DNA of 64,000 nt from Bacillus sp. FJAT-29814 (GTDB taxonomy: Bacteria; Bacillota; Bacilli; Bacillales; Cytobacillaceae): NCBI RefSeq assembly GCF_001510715.1, contig NZ_LMTJ01000002.1, positions 569,706-633,705 on the forward strand, given 5' to 3'. How positions within the stretch are numbered: the stretch's first letter is position 1; each line of letters opens with the position of its first letter. A program made the translations under genes and the position numbers. This document shows positions 16,811 through 24,962 of this stretch, in pieces. The notes beneath the pieces were generated by a model. It saw nothing but the letters and a program-made list of their open reading frames with translations. It was not told where the DNA came from and made no database searches.

Positions 16811-16869
16811 CCTCCATCCTACAAGTGTAATCTGCAATAAAGACTACACTTGTAGGATGGCGTTGTCAA
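16811..16869 (-). promoter_or_regulatory. Promoter with two BlaI-type operators
   Basis: Two dyads, TACAAGTGTA (16820-16829) and TACACTTGTA (16845-16854), match the TACA-N-TGTA core of BlaI/MecI operators and themselves form a larger inverted repeat from CATCC to GGATG. A minus-strand TTGACA (plus 16864-16869) lies 17 bases from a weak -10 candidate (TAGTCT), so one dyad sits in the promoter spacer and the other in the leader. This fits autorepression of the operon. Confidence 0.75.
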
Positions 16870-17207
16870 CGTCCTTTTTTTCCCAAATTAAATAGCCCAC
16901 AATGTTTTAGCTACAAAATTAAAAATGAATAATAAATCGAAGCTAATGCAATTTATACATTTAATGAAGGAAGGAAAAATGAGTAATAAAGTACATTTTC
17001 AAAACAAAATGATTTTTATTTTTTGTAAACCAATGATAAAATGAGTTGTCTTACTCATTTAATAAGGAAGGCGCCGATTGGACACATTCCTTATTCCTAA
17101 TCATCTTATACCATCTCAACAATTGCCGTAATAAACTAATTTGAAGTGATACAAAAAAGCAGGGCGGTAATTATATAAGCTTGATGACTCAATTTCTATG
17201 TTAGAAA
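16870..17207. other. Intergenic stretch
   Basis: AT-rich, with no gene. A hairpin with stem AATAAGGAA/TTCCTTATT lies at about 17080-17114 downstream of the histidine kinase gene and could slow or end transcription, but it lacks a clear T-run. Confidence 0.35.
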
Positions 17208-18440
17208 TCAGCATTTTTTAATAGGAAATTGAACCATAACCTGTGTTCCTTCTCCTTCTTTACTCTTCACTTGAATTTTCCCCGAATGGGATTGAACGAT
17301 CCATTGTGCTATTGACAGACCTAAACCAGAGCCCTCTATATGTCTTGTTCTTGATTTATCTCCACGATAGTAACGATCAAAAATATAGGGAAGGTCATAC
17401 TTTGAAATCCCAATACCAGTATCCATAATTTCAACTACGGCACGTGAATTTTTAACGGTTCCACTTATGGAAACCTTTCCTTGGTCTTTGGTGTATTTAA
17501 GCGCATTATCTAATAAAATGACGAATAACTGTTTGACTCTCTCCTTATCCCCGATGATCTTAATTGGCTGAATGTCCGCCGTTACCTGAATTTGTTTTTG
17601 AAGAGCCAGCGCTTTAAAGTCTCTCACAATTTGCTGGAGTACTTCATCTAACTGGAAAGGCTCTTGAACTACTTGTAAGCCTTCTGAATCTGAACGTGCC
17701 AATGTCAGTAATTCCGAGGACATTTTGGACAGATAGTTTAGTTCCTGTATCGCTTGATGTATGGTCTCACTTTCCTGTTCAATACTACGGTCTGGGTGGC
17801 GAAATAAATGCTCTAAATTCAACTTCATTACGGAAAGCGGTGTGCGCAATTCATGGGAGGCATCAGCAACAAATTGCTGCTGTTTATCCCATGACTTTCT
17901 GATCGGTATCAATGCCTTGTTAGCAAGATAGATCCCGCCAAGAAGGGCAATAAACACACTTATTAGGGAACCAAACCCAATCACCATGAGCAAATGGGAC
18001 AACATTTCATTTTCACGTTTTAAATTGTAGATAATTTGTATCTTTTTTACCGAATCCTGCTCTGAGGACATATTTAAATATTTATAAGAGTTTCCACCCA
18101 TCGTGATGGTTTGTATCCCTTCCTTATTCAATAAAGAGGAGAATCTTTCCGCATCTGCTTTTGAGAGGGATTGTTGAGGAAGTATTTTATAGAGTTCATT
18201 TTTCTTGTCCCAAAGTAAATAAACCAGTCTACGATTCTCTTCCCTCTCTGGATTTAATTCTTTGCCAAATCTCTCTTGTTCGCCTAGGAGATGTGTCTTC
18301 TTTTCAGATATTGTTTCGTCGACCTGATGATATAAACTGTAGTGCATGTAAAAATATATCATGGCTCCAAAGGCATTTTGGAGAATGAAAAACACAAGGG
18401 AATTTAGGATAACCAGTCTCATTTTTGTCCGTTTAAACAT
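17208..18440 (-). CDS. Sensor histidine kinase of the flavin-operon two-component system
   Basis: A 410-aa kinase with two membrane helices (about 9-30 and 150-172) that bound an outside sensor region of about 120 residues, a short linker, the H-box DASHELRTPLSVMKLN (His near 196), the N-box LFVILLDNALKYT, and the ATP-binding G boxes DTGIGIS and GSGLGLSIAQWIV. It is preceded by the response regulator gene with 7 bases between. The outer domain is not of a type I recognise. Its placement behind the flavin genes suggests it senses redox state or an electron acceptor (inference). Confidence 0.9.
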   Translation of the reverse strand: MFKRTKMRLVILNSLVFFILQNAFGAMIYFYMHYSLYHQVDETISEKKTHLLGEQERFGKELNPEREENRRLVYLLWDKKNELYKILPQQSLSKADAERFSSLLNKEGIQTITMGGNSYKYLNMSSEQDSVKKIQIIYNLKRENEMLSHLLMVIGFGSLISVFIALLGGIYLANKALIPIRKSWDKQQQFVADASHELRTPLSVMKLNLEHLFRHPDRSIEQESETIHQAIQELNYLSKMSSELLTLARSDSEGLQVVQEPFQLDEVLQQIVRDFKALALQKQIQVTADIQPIKIIGDKERVKQLFVILLDNALKYTKDQGKVSISGTVKNSRAVVEIMDTGIGISKYDLPYIFDRYYRGDKSRTRHIEGSGLGLSIAQWIVQSHSGKIQVKSKEGEGTQVMVQFPIKKC

Positions 18441-18447
18441 AGCGCTT

Positions 18448-19119
18448 TTACTCCTTCAACATGTATCCCACGCCTCGAACGGTTCGAATTAAACCATCAT
18501 AATTGAAGGGAGCTAATTTTTTCCTAAGATAATGGATGTAGAGTTCTACAATTGCATCAGTTGTCTCTGATTCAAGTCCCCAAACTCGTTGAAAAAGCTG
18601 GTCTTTTGTTAAGATTTGCTCTTTATTTTGAATGAGATAATAAAGTAATTCGTACTCTTTTATCGTTAGTTTTAATGCATCCCCGTTTATAAATCCCTCA
18701 TGCTGGCTGGTATCTAACCGAATAGGACCATACGTTATTTTACCTTCAATTCCAATCTTACCGGCACGGCGCAAGATTGACCGGACCCTTGCTAAAAGCT
18801 CCTCCGTCGCAAAGGGCTTAACGATATAATCATCTGCTCCTAAATCCAGGCCATGAACTTTATCCTCTATCCTGTCTTTTGCAGTAAGAAATAATGTGGG
18901 TGTTTTGCAGCCTACACTTCGTAATTTTTTCATAACCGTGTAGCCATCCATAATTGGCAGCATGATATCAAGCGTTATAAGATCGTAATCATTTAGTGAG
19001 GCCATAAGATAGCCTTCTTCCCCGTCTTTTGCCTGTTCCACTTGGTACTGCTCTTCCTCTAATATTTTTAAAATGATTCTTCTTAAGGGTAAATCATCTT
19101 CTATAACCAATACCCGCAT
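18448..19119 (-). CDS. OmpR-family response regulator
   Basis: A 223-aa regulator with a receiver domain (acid pocket in VIEDDLPL, phosphoacceptor Asp in YDLITLDIMLPIMDG, switch Thr in LFLTAKD, Lys in YIVKPF) and a C-terminal winged helix with TIKEYELLYYLIQNKEQILTKDQLFQRVWG and IRTVRGVGYML. It lies between the NqrB/RnfD-like gene (40 bases upstream) and its kinase. Likely targets are its own operon and the flavin-transfer genes. Confidence 0.92.
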   Translation of the reverse strand: MRVLVIEDDLPLRRIILKILEEEQYQVEQAKDGEEGYLMASLNDYDLITLDIMLPIMDGYTVMKKLRSVGCKTPTLFLTAKDRIEDKVHGLDLGADDYIVKPFATEELLARVRSILRRAGKIGIEGKITYGPIRLDTSQHEGFINGDALKLTIKEYELLYYLIQNKEQILTKDQLFQRVWGLESETTDAIVELYIHYLRKKLAPFNYDGLIRTVRGVGYMLKE

Positions 19120-19159
19120 GACTATCCATCATCTCCCAACTTTATTGTTAGTATATTGT

Positions 19160-19990
19160 TCATTTTCCAAGAACTCTATGTCTGGAATTGACTCTTTGCA
19201 TTTTAACAGCAGATTTTGCAGAAATTGATTTTTTATTTAAATAACTATAAAGATTTCCGATAAAGGCCCCGATATACAAATAAGTTAACCCTCCATACAA
19301 CCTATAAACAATGGTGCCTGACACCGCAGCAAGAATACCAAAAATAACCTGGTCTTTATTTTTCGCTGGTGATGTCGGCGGATCTGTAAGCATAAAAAAG
19401 GCAAAAAATAGAGCAGCATTGATAAATGGCGGACGAAGTGCATCAGATGCATCACCGATATGAAGAAGGCCCATGAAAAATAGCAAGACAAAAGATGTTC
19501 CCAAATAGGCAAGTACTTGAGGGAATTTGTTTACCCTGTCAGTTACAAAATAACCGCCAATCAAAATAAAAATAACCGTCCATACTGGCAAGTCTCCAAA
19601 AGCTCCCCACCAGCTTTGACCTGTTTGAAAGATAAAGATGGATAGGAATAATCCAAATGCTGCTGGATTAAAAATGGGTTTCTTCTTATAAACTAAGAGA
19701 TGCTTAGACAAAGTAGCCAAAAAGGCAGTGGCGGCTACAACGGGCCATGAGGTTGTAAAACTTAATATCAATGAAATAATTAAACCAGTAATAACGGTGC
19801 TGTCACGACTGCTTTTTCGTTTAAAGATGGTGCAGTAGATGTAATCTGTCAATAGAGCTGTCCCAACAGCAATCAAACTAGTTATGATACCCATCCAGGT
19901 TATTGTACCGATTGATGCGATGACCAAATAAAGAGACATGGCAATCGAAACATATCCCTTAGGTGTTTTCATCCATTTCTTTGCTCCCAA
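19160..19990 (-). CDS. NqrB/RnfD-family flavoprotein membrane subunit (276 aa)
   Basis: About nine membrane helices with the NQR2/RnfD family features KKPIFNPAAFGLF and the conserved FFMLTDPPTSPAKNKDQVIFGILAA (about residues 195-220). In NqrB and RnfD the Thr of this latter region is a covalent FMN site made by ApbE, and an apbE gene lies directly upstream with no gap. As a single NqrB/RnfD protein without the rest of an Rnf complex, it fits the recently recognised extracytoplasmic electron-transfer modules in which such a protein carries electrons through the membrane to exported flavoproteins. Confidence 0.85.
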   Translation of the reverse strand: MGAKKWMKTPKGYVSIAMSLYLVIASIGTITWMGIITSLIAVGTALLTDYIYCTIFKRKSSRDSTVITGLIISLILSFTTSWPVVAATAFLATLSKHLLVYKKKPIFNPAAFGLFLSIFIFQTGQSWWGAFGDLPVWTVIFILIGGYFVTDRVNKFPQVLAYLGTSFVLLFFMGLLHIGDASDALRPPFINAALFFAFFMLTDPPTSPAKNKDQVIFGILAAVSGTIVYRLYGGLTYLYIGAFIGNLYSYLNKKSISAKSAVKMQRVNSRHRVLGK

Positions 19991-20863
19991 TTAAAACCCT
20001 CCTATTCTCTTTATCTGTAATTCTGGTGTCATGAGTAATCCCTTTAGTTCAAGTTCTTGCATAACGATTTCCCCTCCAGGTAAAAAGGCAACGGTAGAAA
20101 AAGCATCTGCCATCATCGTATAAGGTGCAATAACACTGCAGCTAACCCATTCATTTGGGGAGCTATTCGTTTTGGGATTCATAATATGATGTTTCCCCTT
20201 ATTCAACGGGCTCACCCGCTCATAACTGCCCGAGGTACAGATGGCTTCATTGGAAATTTGAATCGTTTCAATGATTTGATCTTTTTGATAGGGATGCTGA
20301 ATCCCTATTGTCCACTTGTTATAACTTTCTTCTACTCCACCTGCAAATAGGTCACCGCCGGCATTCACAATAAACCCTTCAAATTCCTTCAATTCATTAA
20401 CAGCCAAGTCGATTGCAAACCCTTTGGCCACAGCTCCTAAATCAATGACCAATGGTTTTTTGATTGTTACTGTTCGGGTTTCAGGATTTAGAACGATGTC
20501 CTGATAATCAACAGATTCGTCTGAAAAGGATTGTATTCTCTCACCTGTTAAATAATGGCGATTAAATCCCTCCTCCTCCATGATTTTGCCTAACGTAGGA
20601 TCAAATAATCCATCTGTTAATTTAGCCACTTCTATCGCAAAAAATAGAGGCTCATATAAAAACGGACTAATTTCCACAGGTGTTTTGGCCTTTTGGCATG
20701 CCAGCATCAACTCGCTCGAAGCGGTAAAGCGGCTGCAGGTTTGCTCTACTTTTTGAAAGGCTGCAAATGCACGGTTTATCTTTTCTTCTATTTCTTCCGA
20801 TGGTTTTCTAGAGATCACTTCAATTTCTACAACAGTGTCCATATATAATTTGGTTTTCCTCAT
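19991..20863 (-). CDS. apbE: FAD:protein FMN transferase
   Basis: A 290-aa ApbE protein when started at the ATG at 20863 (4 bases after the preceding stop), which gives the family N-terminus MRKTKLYMDTVVEIEV. Motifs include the substrate region VIDLGAVAKGFAIDLAVN and FIVNAGGDLFAGG, then HHIMNPKTNSSPNEWVSCSVIAP and ADAFSTVAFLPG with the Mg-binding Asp. It attaches FMN from FAD to Thr in target proteins outside the membrane. Both neighbours, an FMN-binding-domain protein and an NqrB/RnfD-like protein, are expected targets. No lipobox is evident at the chosen start. Confidence 0.9.
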   Translation of the reverse strand: MRKTKLYMDTVVEIEVISRKPSEEIEEKINRAFAAFQKVEQTCSRFTASSELMLACQKAKTPVEISPFLYEPLFFAIEVAKLTDGLFDPTLGKIMEEEGFNRHYLTGERIQSFSDESVDYQDIVLNPETRTVTIKKPLVIDLGAVAKGFAIDLAVNELKEFEGFIVNAGGDLFAGGVEESYNKWTIGIQHPYQKDQIIETIQISNEAICTSGSYERVSPLNKGKHHIMNPKTNSSPNEWVSCSVIAPYTMMADAFSTVAFLPGGEIVMQELELKGLLMTPELQIKRIGGF

Positions 20864-20867
20864 CGTT

Positions 20868-21332
20868 TTAACCTTGATTGGTTTTGGCCTGGTCCAGCGC
20901 CTGCTGTACCGCATCTTCAAATGCTTGAGTGCTATAAGTTGCCCCGGATACATTGGTCACTTGAGCACTTTGAGCCTGAAGTACTTCATCAGGGAGACCA
21001 ACCACGTCCCTTTCCGAATAATGCATGGCAAAATCGCTAATCTCAACATCCGTAATCGTGTCATTTTTAATCGTTACTTGAACACCAATCGAACCGCGTC
21101 TGTTCCATCCGGAACCTGTAAATGTTCCATCTTTATATATCCTGTTCGATTGAGTGACCTTTTGAGTATTGCTTGTGTTGTCACTATTTGTGTAATATGT
21201 TTGAATTTTATTCTCTATATGAAGTGGTTGTCCCTGAGCAGCATTTGTTTCCGTTGTAAAATAACCTGCTACATATACAGCTGCAACCGCTGTTGAACAA
21301 AGGAGTACCCACTTTTTGTCCTTTTTTTTCAT
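20868..21332 (-). CDS. Exported FMN-binding-domain protein (ApbE substrate)
   Basis: A 154-aa protein with an N-terminal signal anchor (WVLLCSTAVAAVYVAGYF) and an FMN_bind domain: YKDGTFTGSGWNRRGSIGVQVTIKNDTITDVEI and the flavinylation loop NVSGATYST (residues 127-135, Thr132 likely modified). The usual motif is Dxx(S/T)gAT; here the Asp position is Thr126, a deviation. It is the first gene of a run with apbE, the NqrB/RnfD-like gene and a two-component system, with gaps of 4 bases or fewer among the first three. It should accept electrons at the outer face of the membrane. Confidence 0.88.
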   Translation of the reverse strand: MKKKDKKWVLLCSTAVAAVYVAGYFTTETNAAQGQPLHIENKIQTYYTNSDNTSNTQKVTQSNRIYKDGTFTGSGWNRRGSIGVQVTIKNDTITDVEISDFAMHYSERDVVGLPDEVLQAQSAQVTNVSGATYSTQAFEDAVQQALDQAKTNQG

Positions 21333-21626
21333 ACGATAATCCTCCTAATAACACTATTTGTTACTGAGAACAGTATAACCGGCCAATCTTAGAATTTTCT
21401 TAGAAAAGATAAAAAAACAAACCGTTTGTATGAATGGATGATAGCTAAATTCCAAAAAAACCACTCCCTATTTTGTTATAGGAAATGGTTTTACTAATAA
21501 TATAAAATAATCTTTTGAGACTAATAGCTGTCGGATGATAATACAACATGCCACTAGTAAAATGAAAGTGTGTAATTTCTTTAATAAGGTGTACTAAATG
21601 TGAGAAGGCTTACTTTTCCTCTGTTA

Positions 21627-21830
21627 CTACCAATTGCGCTCTAGCATTAAAAAATGATCGATAACCAGATTTAAGAATAAAATAATACTAATAGAAAACG
21701 TTTCAGTAATACCTAACATAATCGAGAATAACCCCTGTCATCATCCCTGGTAAAAAGATAATCCGCTCCTAACATCAGTAACGCTTCAACCAATGAAAAA
21801 AGAGGCATCCCAAAAGTTTGCGCAACTCAT
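21627..21830 (-). pseudogene. Remnant of a membrane-protein gene
   Basis: Two overlapping frames on the minus strand read like parts of one protein: MPLFSLVEALLMLGADYLF in one frame, and ITETFSISIILFLNLVIDHFLMLERNW in another, joined across stops near 21740. No start and no complete frame remains. Family not identified. Confidence 0.35.
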
Positions 21831-21839
21831 GAGAAACCT

Positions 21840-22165
21840 CTAAATTTTTGAGAGAAATGGTAGCAAAATGTTATAGTTAATTTTAAATGTTTTTTTCCTT
21901 TACATGTCTTTTTAATAAATCGTAATGTTCCATCACTAATTTCAAACATAATGATTACTCTCCCCTGGGGTATCCATTATTTATAAAATATTAAAGATGA
22001 TTAATTGCTTCATAATTATAAATTTACCATATTCGCATTAAATAGTATAAATTTTCCAACAGAAGAATCACTTTCCTTATTCAACTAAACTGCACCGTTC
22101 AATAAAAAAATGCGATTCAACTTAAGGTAGAAACGCATTCGTAGAAAAAAGCTAAATTAATGCAT
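21840..22165. other. Intergenic stretch, nothing recognised
   Basis: AT-rich sequence between two gene remnants. No gene, terminator or repeat could be supported here. Confidence 0.4.
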
Positions 22166-22325
22166 CTAAACTAATTTAACCCATAAACTTACTTTCTCAA
22201 CTAAAGGGTTTTTTTCTTCGCATTCTAATAATGCTGGATCAGCATTTTTTGCCAATCCCCATTCCTCTATAATTATTTCTGATTAACATTCCAAATGAAC
22301 CAGATTTTCCCCTTTATTACTTTCT
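22166..22325 (-). pseudogene. GNAT acetyltransferase remnant
   Basis: One minus-strand frame encodes SGSFGMLIRNNYRGMGIGKK, the acetyl-CoA loop of a GNAT protein, and a second frame continues with EEWGLAKNADPALLECEEK and NPLVEKVSLWVK, the following helix and strand (NPLVEKV is typical at this place). A frameshift separates them and both ends of the gene are missing. Confidence 0.5.
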
Positions 22326-22446
22326 ATATATCATTTAAGCCCATTGGCATGTCGTCTCGTCTTAATTAAAAGTTCAACAAGAATATGAGTGTATCAGAAA
22401 GCATATTAATATTCCGAGGTTTAAAATCCTGGGGGAGGTCGAAATT

Positions 22447-22914
22447 TTGGATACACCATTTTTCCGTCGGGCATCTGGTGATAACACCATTTTGTTTTTA
22501 GGAAACAAAGTTTCTGTCTTAGTTAGCGGAGAAGATACAGCAGGCAGGTATGCGACTTTTTTAACGGAGGAAAGAAAAGGGTTTGAACCACCACCACACA
22601 CTCATATGAGAGAAGATGAAACTTTTTATATTCTTGAAGGTCAAATAACTTACTATTTAGATGATACTGTTATTCACGCTACTCCGGGAACATATGTATA
22701 TGCTCCTAAAGGGATTAGACATACCTTTAAAGTTGACACTGAAACGGCAAAAGTATTACTAACTGTTTACCCTTCTGGATTCGAGCAGTTTGTTCATGAA
22801 CTTAGTGAACCTCTACCCGACCAATTACCTCCAGCCCCAGATGGCCCCCCTAGCCCTGAAGAAATTCAAAAATTGACTTCGATAGCTGCGAAATACGGGA
22901 TCGTGATGAAATAA
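22447..22914 (+). CDS. Cupin-domain protein (155 aa)
   Basis: The start is TTG at 22447, directly after GGGGGAGG. The cupin motif 1 is HTHMREDETFYILEGQITYYL (His, His, Glu metal ligands) and motif 2 is PGTYVYAPKGIRHTFKVD (His ligand), in a double-stranded beta helix of normal length. The C-terminus (PDGPPSPEEIQKLTSIAAKYGI) is a common tail of a quercetin-dioxygenase-like cupin group. It may be an enzyme or a small-molecule binder; the reaction cannot be told. It stands alone and ends at a terminator. Confidence 0.85.
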   Translation: MDTPFFRRASGDNTILFLGNKVSVLVSGEDTAGRYATFLTEERKGFEPPPHTHMREDETFYILEGQITYYLDDTVIHATPGTYVYAPKGIRHTFKVDTETAKVLLTVYPSGFEQFVHELSEPLPDQLPPAPDGPPSPEEIQKLTSIAAKYGIVMK

Positions 22915-23047
22915 AGAATAATGTTGCGTTCTAGTGGTAAATAGCCTCATTTATTAACTCGAAAAATTTCCATTCAAAAAATGGGAGTTATTTATTGTTG
23001 CTAGATTTTTAAAAAATCCATCTAAACGGATTGAGTGCTTGAATTCA

Positions 23048-23080
23048 AGAGTGGGATTGCTACGGCTATCCCATTTTTCT
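23048..23080 (+). terminator. Terminator after the cupin gene
   Basis: GTGGGAT...ATCCCAT hairpin with an inner GCTACGGC, followed by TTTTCTTCTTC. It resembles the hairpin at 9082-9113 in stem, loop and following bases. Confidence 0.55.
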
Positions 23081-23188
23081 TCTTCAAAAACTGAGGGAGT
23101 TAATGAAGGACAATGATATTATTTCTAGAATAAAAAAGGATAAATAACTTGCGATTAAGGAAACGGAGAGATTCATACGAAAGTTAAT

Positions 23189-23983
23189 TTGTTTCTCAAT
23201 AATAAAACTGAAAAAAGCATAATTAATAAACTACGGAGCGAGGGTTGTGTCTTTGCTGAAGAAGAAGCCCAGTTACTTATGTTTGAGGCTGGGAATATAG
23301 AGGAACTAATGAATATGGTAGAACTACGAGTAAGTGGTTTACCGCTAGAATACGTGCTTGGGTTTACAAGGTTTTGCGACCTACGAATAGAGGTAGAACA
23401 GGGAGTTTTTATACCACGTCGACGTACAGAGTTTCTGGTTCATCAAGCAAAAATTTTAACCCACCCAAATGATATTGTTTTGGATTTATGTTGCGGGTCT
23501 GGGGCTGTTGGTGCTGCCATAGCAACCGACCTGAAAAAAATTTTATTACACTCCGTTGATATTGACCCCGTTGCTGTACGATGTGCTTCCCGTAACATAA
23601 CTAAGATTAGTGGTCACGTTTATCAAGGTGACTTATATGATGCATTACCCCATTCATTGAGAGGGCAAGTGAACATCATAGTGGCTAACGCACCTTACGT
23701 TCCTACTGACTCAGTAAATCTCCTTCCCCGAGAGGCACGTTTATATGAACCACAAGTGGCACTTAACGGAGGAAAGGATGGACTAAACCTTCACCGTAAG
23801 ATAGCGGAGGAGGCTCTCCACTGGCTTGTTCCTGGGGGGCATCTATTGATAGAGACGAGCGAAATGCAGGGTGCAAGAACCTTTCAAATCTTTGTCAAAG
23901 CTGGTCTAATTACCAAAATAGTTAGAGATGAAGAATTGGATGCCACAGTTGTTATTGGAACAAATCTGTCTAAGAGTCACTAA
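23189..23983 (+). CDS. PrmC/HemK-related N5-glutamine methyltransferase-like protein
   Basis: A 264-aa protein with the layout of the PrmC-related methyltransferases. The N-terminus has GLPLEYVLGFTRFCDLRIEVEQGVFIPRRRTEFLV, the usual lead-in. The SAM site is VLDLCCGSGAVGAAIA, the acidic residue is in HSVDIDPVAVRCA, and the catalytic NPPY motif appears as NAPY (VANAPYVPT), which is known in the PrmC-related subgroup. The start is probably TTG at 23189, since an in-frame stop lies just before it. Canonical PrmC methylates release factors; this stand-alone paralogue more likely has another target. Single gene. Confidence 0.8.
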   Translation: MFLNNKTEKSIINKLRSEGCVFAEEEAQLLMFEAGNIEELMNMVELRVSGLPLEYVLGFTRFCDLRIEVEQGVFIPRRRTEFLVHQAKILTHPNDIVLDLCCGSGAVGAAIATDLKKILLHSVDIDPVAVRCASRNITKISGHVYQGDLYDALPHSLRGQVNIIVANAPYVPTDSVNLLPREARLYEPQVALNGGKDGLNLHRKIAEEALHWLVPGGHLLIETSEMQGARTFQIFVKAGLITKIVRDEELDATVVIGTNLSKSH

Positions 23984-24029
23984 AAAACAAGTTTGTAATT
24001 CAGCTAAACGGGGGCTTTTGCTAAATTAT

Positions 24030-24088
24030 CAAAAAGCCAATAATATGCAAGTTTTTATTTATTTCTTGTATATTATCGGCTTTTTTAC
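24030..24088. terminator. Bidirectional terminator between convergent genes
   Basis: A long imperfect stem (AAAAGCCAATAATATGCAAG with CTTGTATATTATCGGCTTTT) has T-rich tracts on both sides. It serves the methyltransferase gene from the left and the CGGMM-repeat gene from the right. Confidence 0.75.
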
Positions 24089-24172
24089 ATAAATAAACAT
24101 ATTGCCCTAAACAGGATTTCATATTAAGAATTTTTTTTTGAGATTTACCAACCTCCAAAACTGCTAAAACAA

Positions 24173-24400
24173 CTAAATAAAGCCAAACCCTCCACACATC
24201 ATGCCGCCACACATCATGCCGCCACACATCATGCCGCCGCACATCATGCCACCGCACATCATGCCACCCCACATCATGCCACCGCAAGGCATACCGACAA
24301 ATATTCGCGAGTCCTGACTTCGAGGATACATAGGAATTAACTGACCAACTTGGAAATGATCCATTCCCAAAGTCTGAAGTTGATTTGGAAAATTGAGCAT
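24173..24400 (-). CDS. Short protein with CGGMM tandem repeats, probably a spore protein (75 aa)
   Basis: The ATG at 24400 follows GGGGTGG. The first 40 residues (MLNFPNQLQTLGMDHFQVGQ...IFVGMP) are ordinary and polar, then the protein becomes CGGMM/WGGMM units repeated about seven times and ends FGFI. Cys-, Gly- and Met-rich repeats of this sort are seen in spore coat and other crosslinked surface proteins of Bacillus, which is my tentative reading. The units come from a 15-bp DNA repeat, so the copy number is expected to vary between strains. A terminator follows. A metal-binding role for the Cys/Met residues is possible but unsupported. Confidence 0.6.
   Translation of the reverse strand: MLNFPNQLQTLGMDHFQVGQLIPMYPRSQDSRIFVGMPCGGMMWGGMMCGGMMCGGMMCGGMMCGGMMCGGFGFI
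24184..24290 (-). repeat. 15-bp tandem repeat inside the CGGMM gene
   Basis: About seven head-to-tail copies of a 15-bp unit (plus-strand form CATCATGCCGCCACA with one or two substitutions). Each encodes CGGMM on the minus strand. The near identity of units at DNA level points to recent expansion by slippage or recombination. Confidence 0.85.
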
Positions 24401-24705
24401 TTTTACCACCCCTGTTTATTTAATCATTAGGTTAAAATGACACCTAACAAGAGAATTAAACGAAGAAAATATATCAGCAATGTGTAATGAAGAGATACTT
24501 CGTGTACTCTCTTCAACAAATTATGCTTCCATTTAGGTGGCTGTTACTGGTTTAAAAGCCTATTTTATGGTCAAATACTCATAAAATGTTGTGTCTGGAA
24601 GAAACGATGGCGGCAATTTCATTCAACTTGTTTTCATTCCCAACGAAGGTGTGCTAACAGAAGAATTAGTTCATTTAAGAGTAACAAGTGGAAGGATATT
24701 TTGTG
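24401..24705. other. Intergenic stretch
   Basis: No gene supported. It contains the presumed minus-strand promoter of the CGGMM gene and unassigned AT-rich sequence leading up to the micro-ORF at 24706. Confidence 0.35.
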
Positions 24706-24765
24706 ATGTTGGTCGAATATAACCCTTGCCCCCTTTCCATAAGGGGATGGAAGGTAAATTATTAA
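24706..24765 (+). other. Micro-ORF copy A (19 codons), repeated at 34818
   Basis: Reads MLVEYNPCPLSIRGWKVNY, then TAA, after a GGAAGGATATTTT leader. A second copy at 34818-34880 has the same leader, an almost identical peptide and the same following bases (AAATAGAGA). The two copies differ by several silent changes. A small stem (CCCC...GGGG) lies within. It could be a short gene, a leader peptide, or the conserved end of a dispersed repeat. Confidence 0.45.
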
Positions 24766-24962
24766 ATAGAGACGATGTTAGCGCTGTATAGGCGCACCTA
24801 AGTCTTATATTCTTCCTAGGATTATGTTTTCTATTGTCATTTATTGCGTATATTCAGAAATAAAAAAACACGAAAAGACTCAATAATAAGGATATCGCCA
24901 TGGGTGCGGTTCAGTAATTTTAAGTATTAATGTGGCGAGTGGAGAAGGATGATAAAAGTATA

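Noticed and set aside
19306..19322. Copy of the GTGCCTGACACC repeat inside the NqrB/RnfD-like gene
   Set aside because: Only a short core matches and the protein is normal there (AAVSGTIVYRLYG), so chance is the simplest explanation.
20864..20953. Extended N-terminus of ApbE
   Set aside because: It would overlap the end of the FMN-binding gene by 86 bases, and the extra residues are basic and unlike the family.
24021..24287. Minus-strand frame with MRWHDVGWHDV repeats
   Set aside because: It is the alternative frame of the CGGMM 15-bp repeat and has no start signal; it reads through the terminator.
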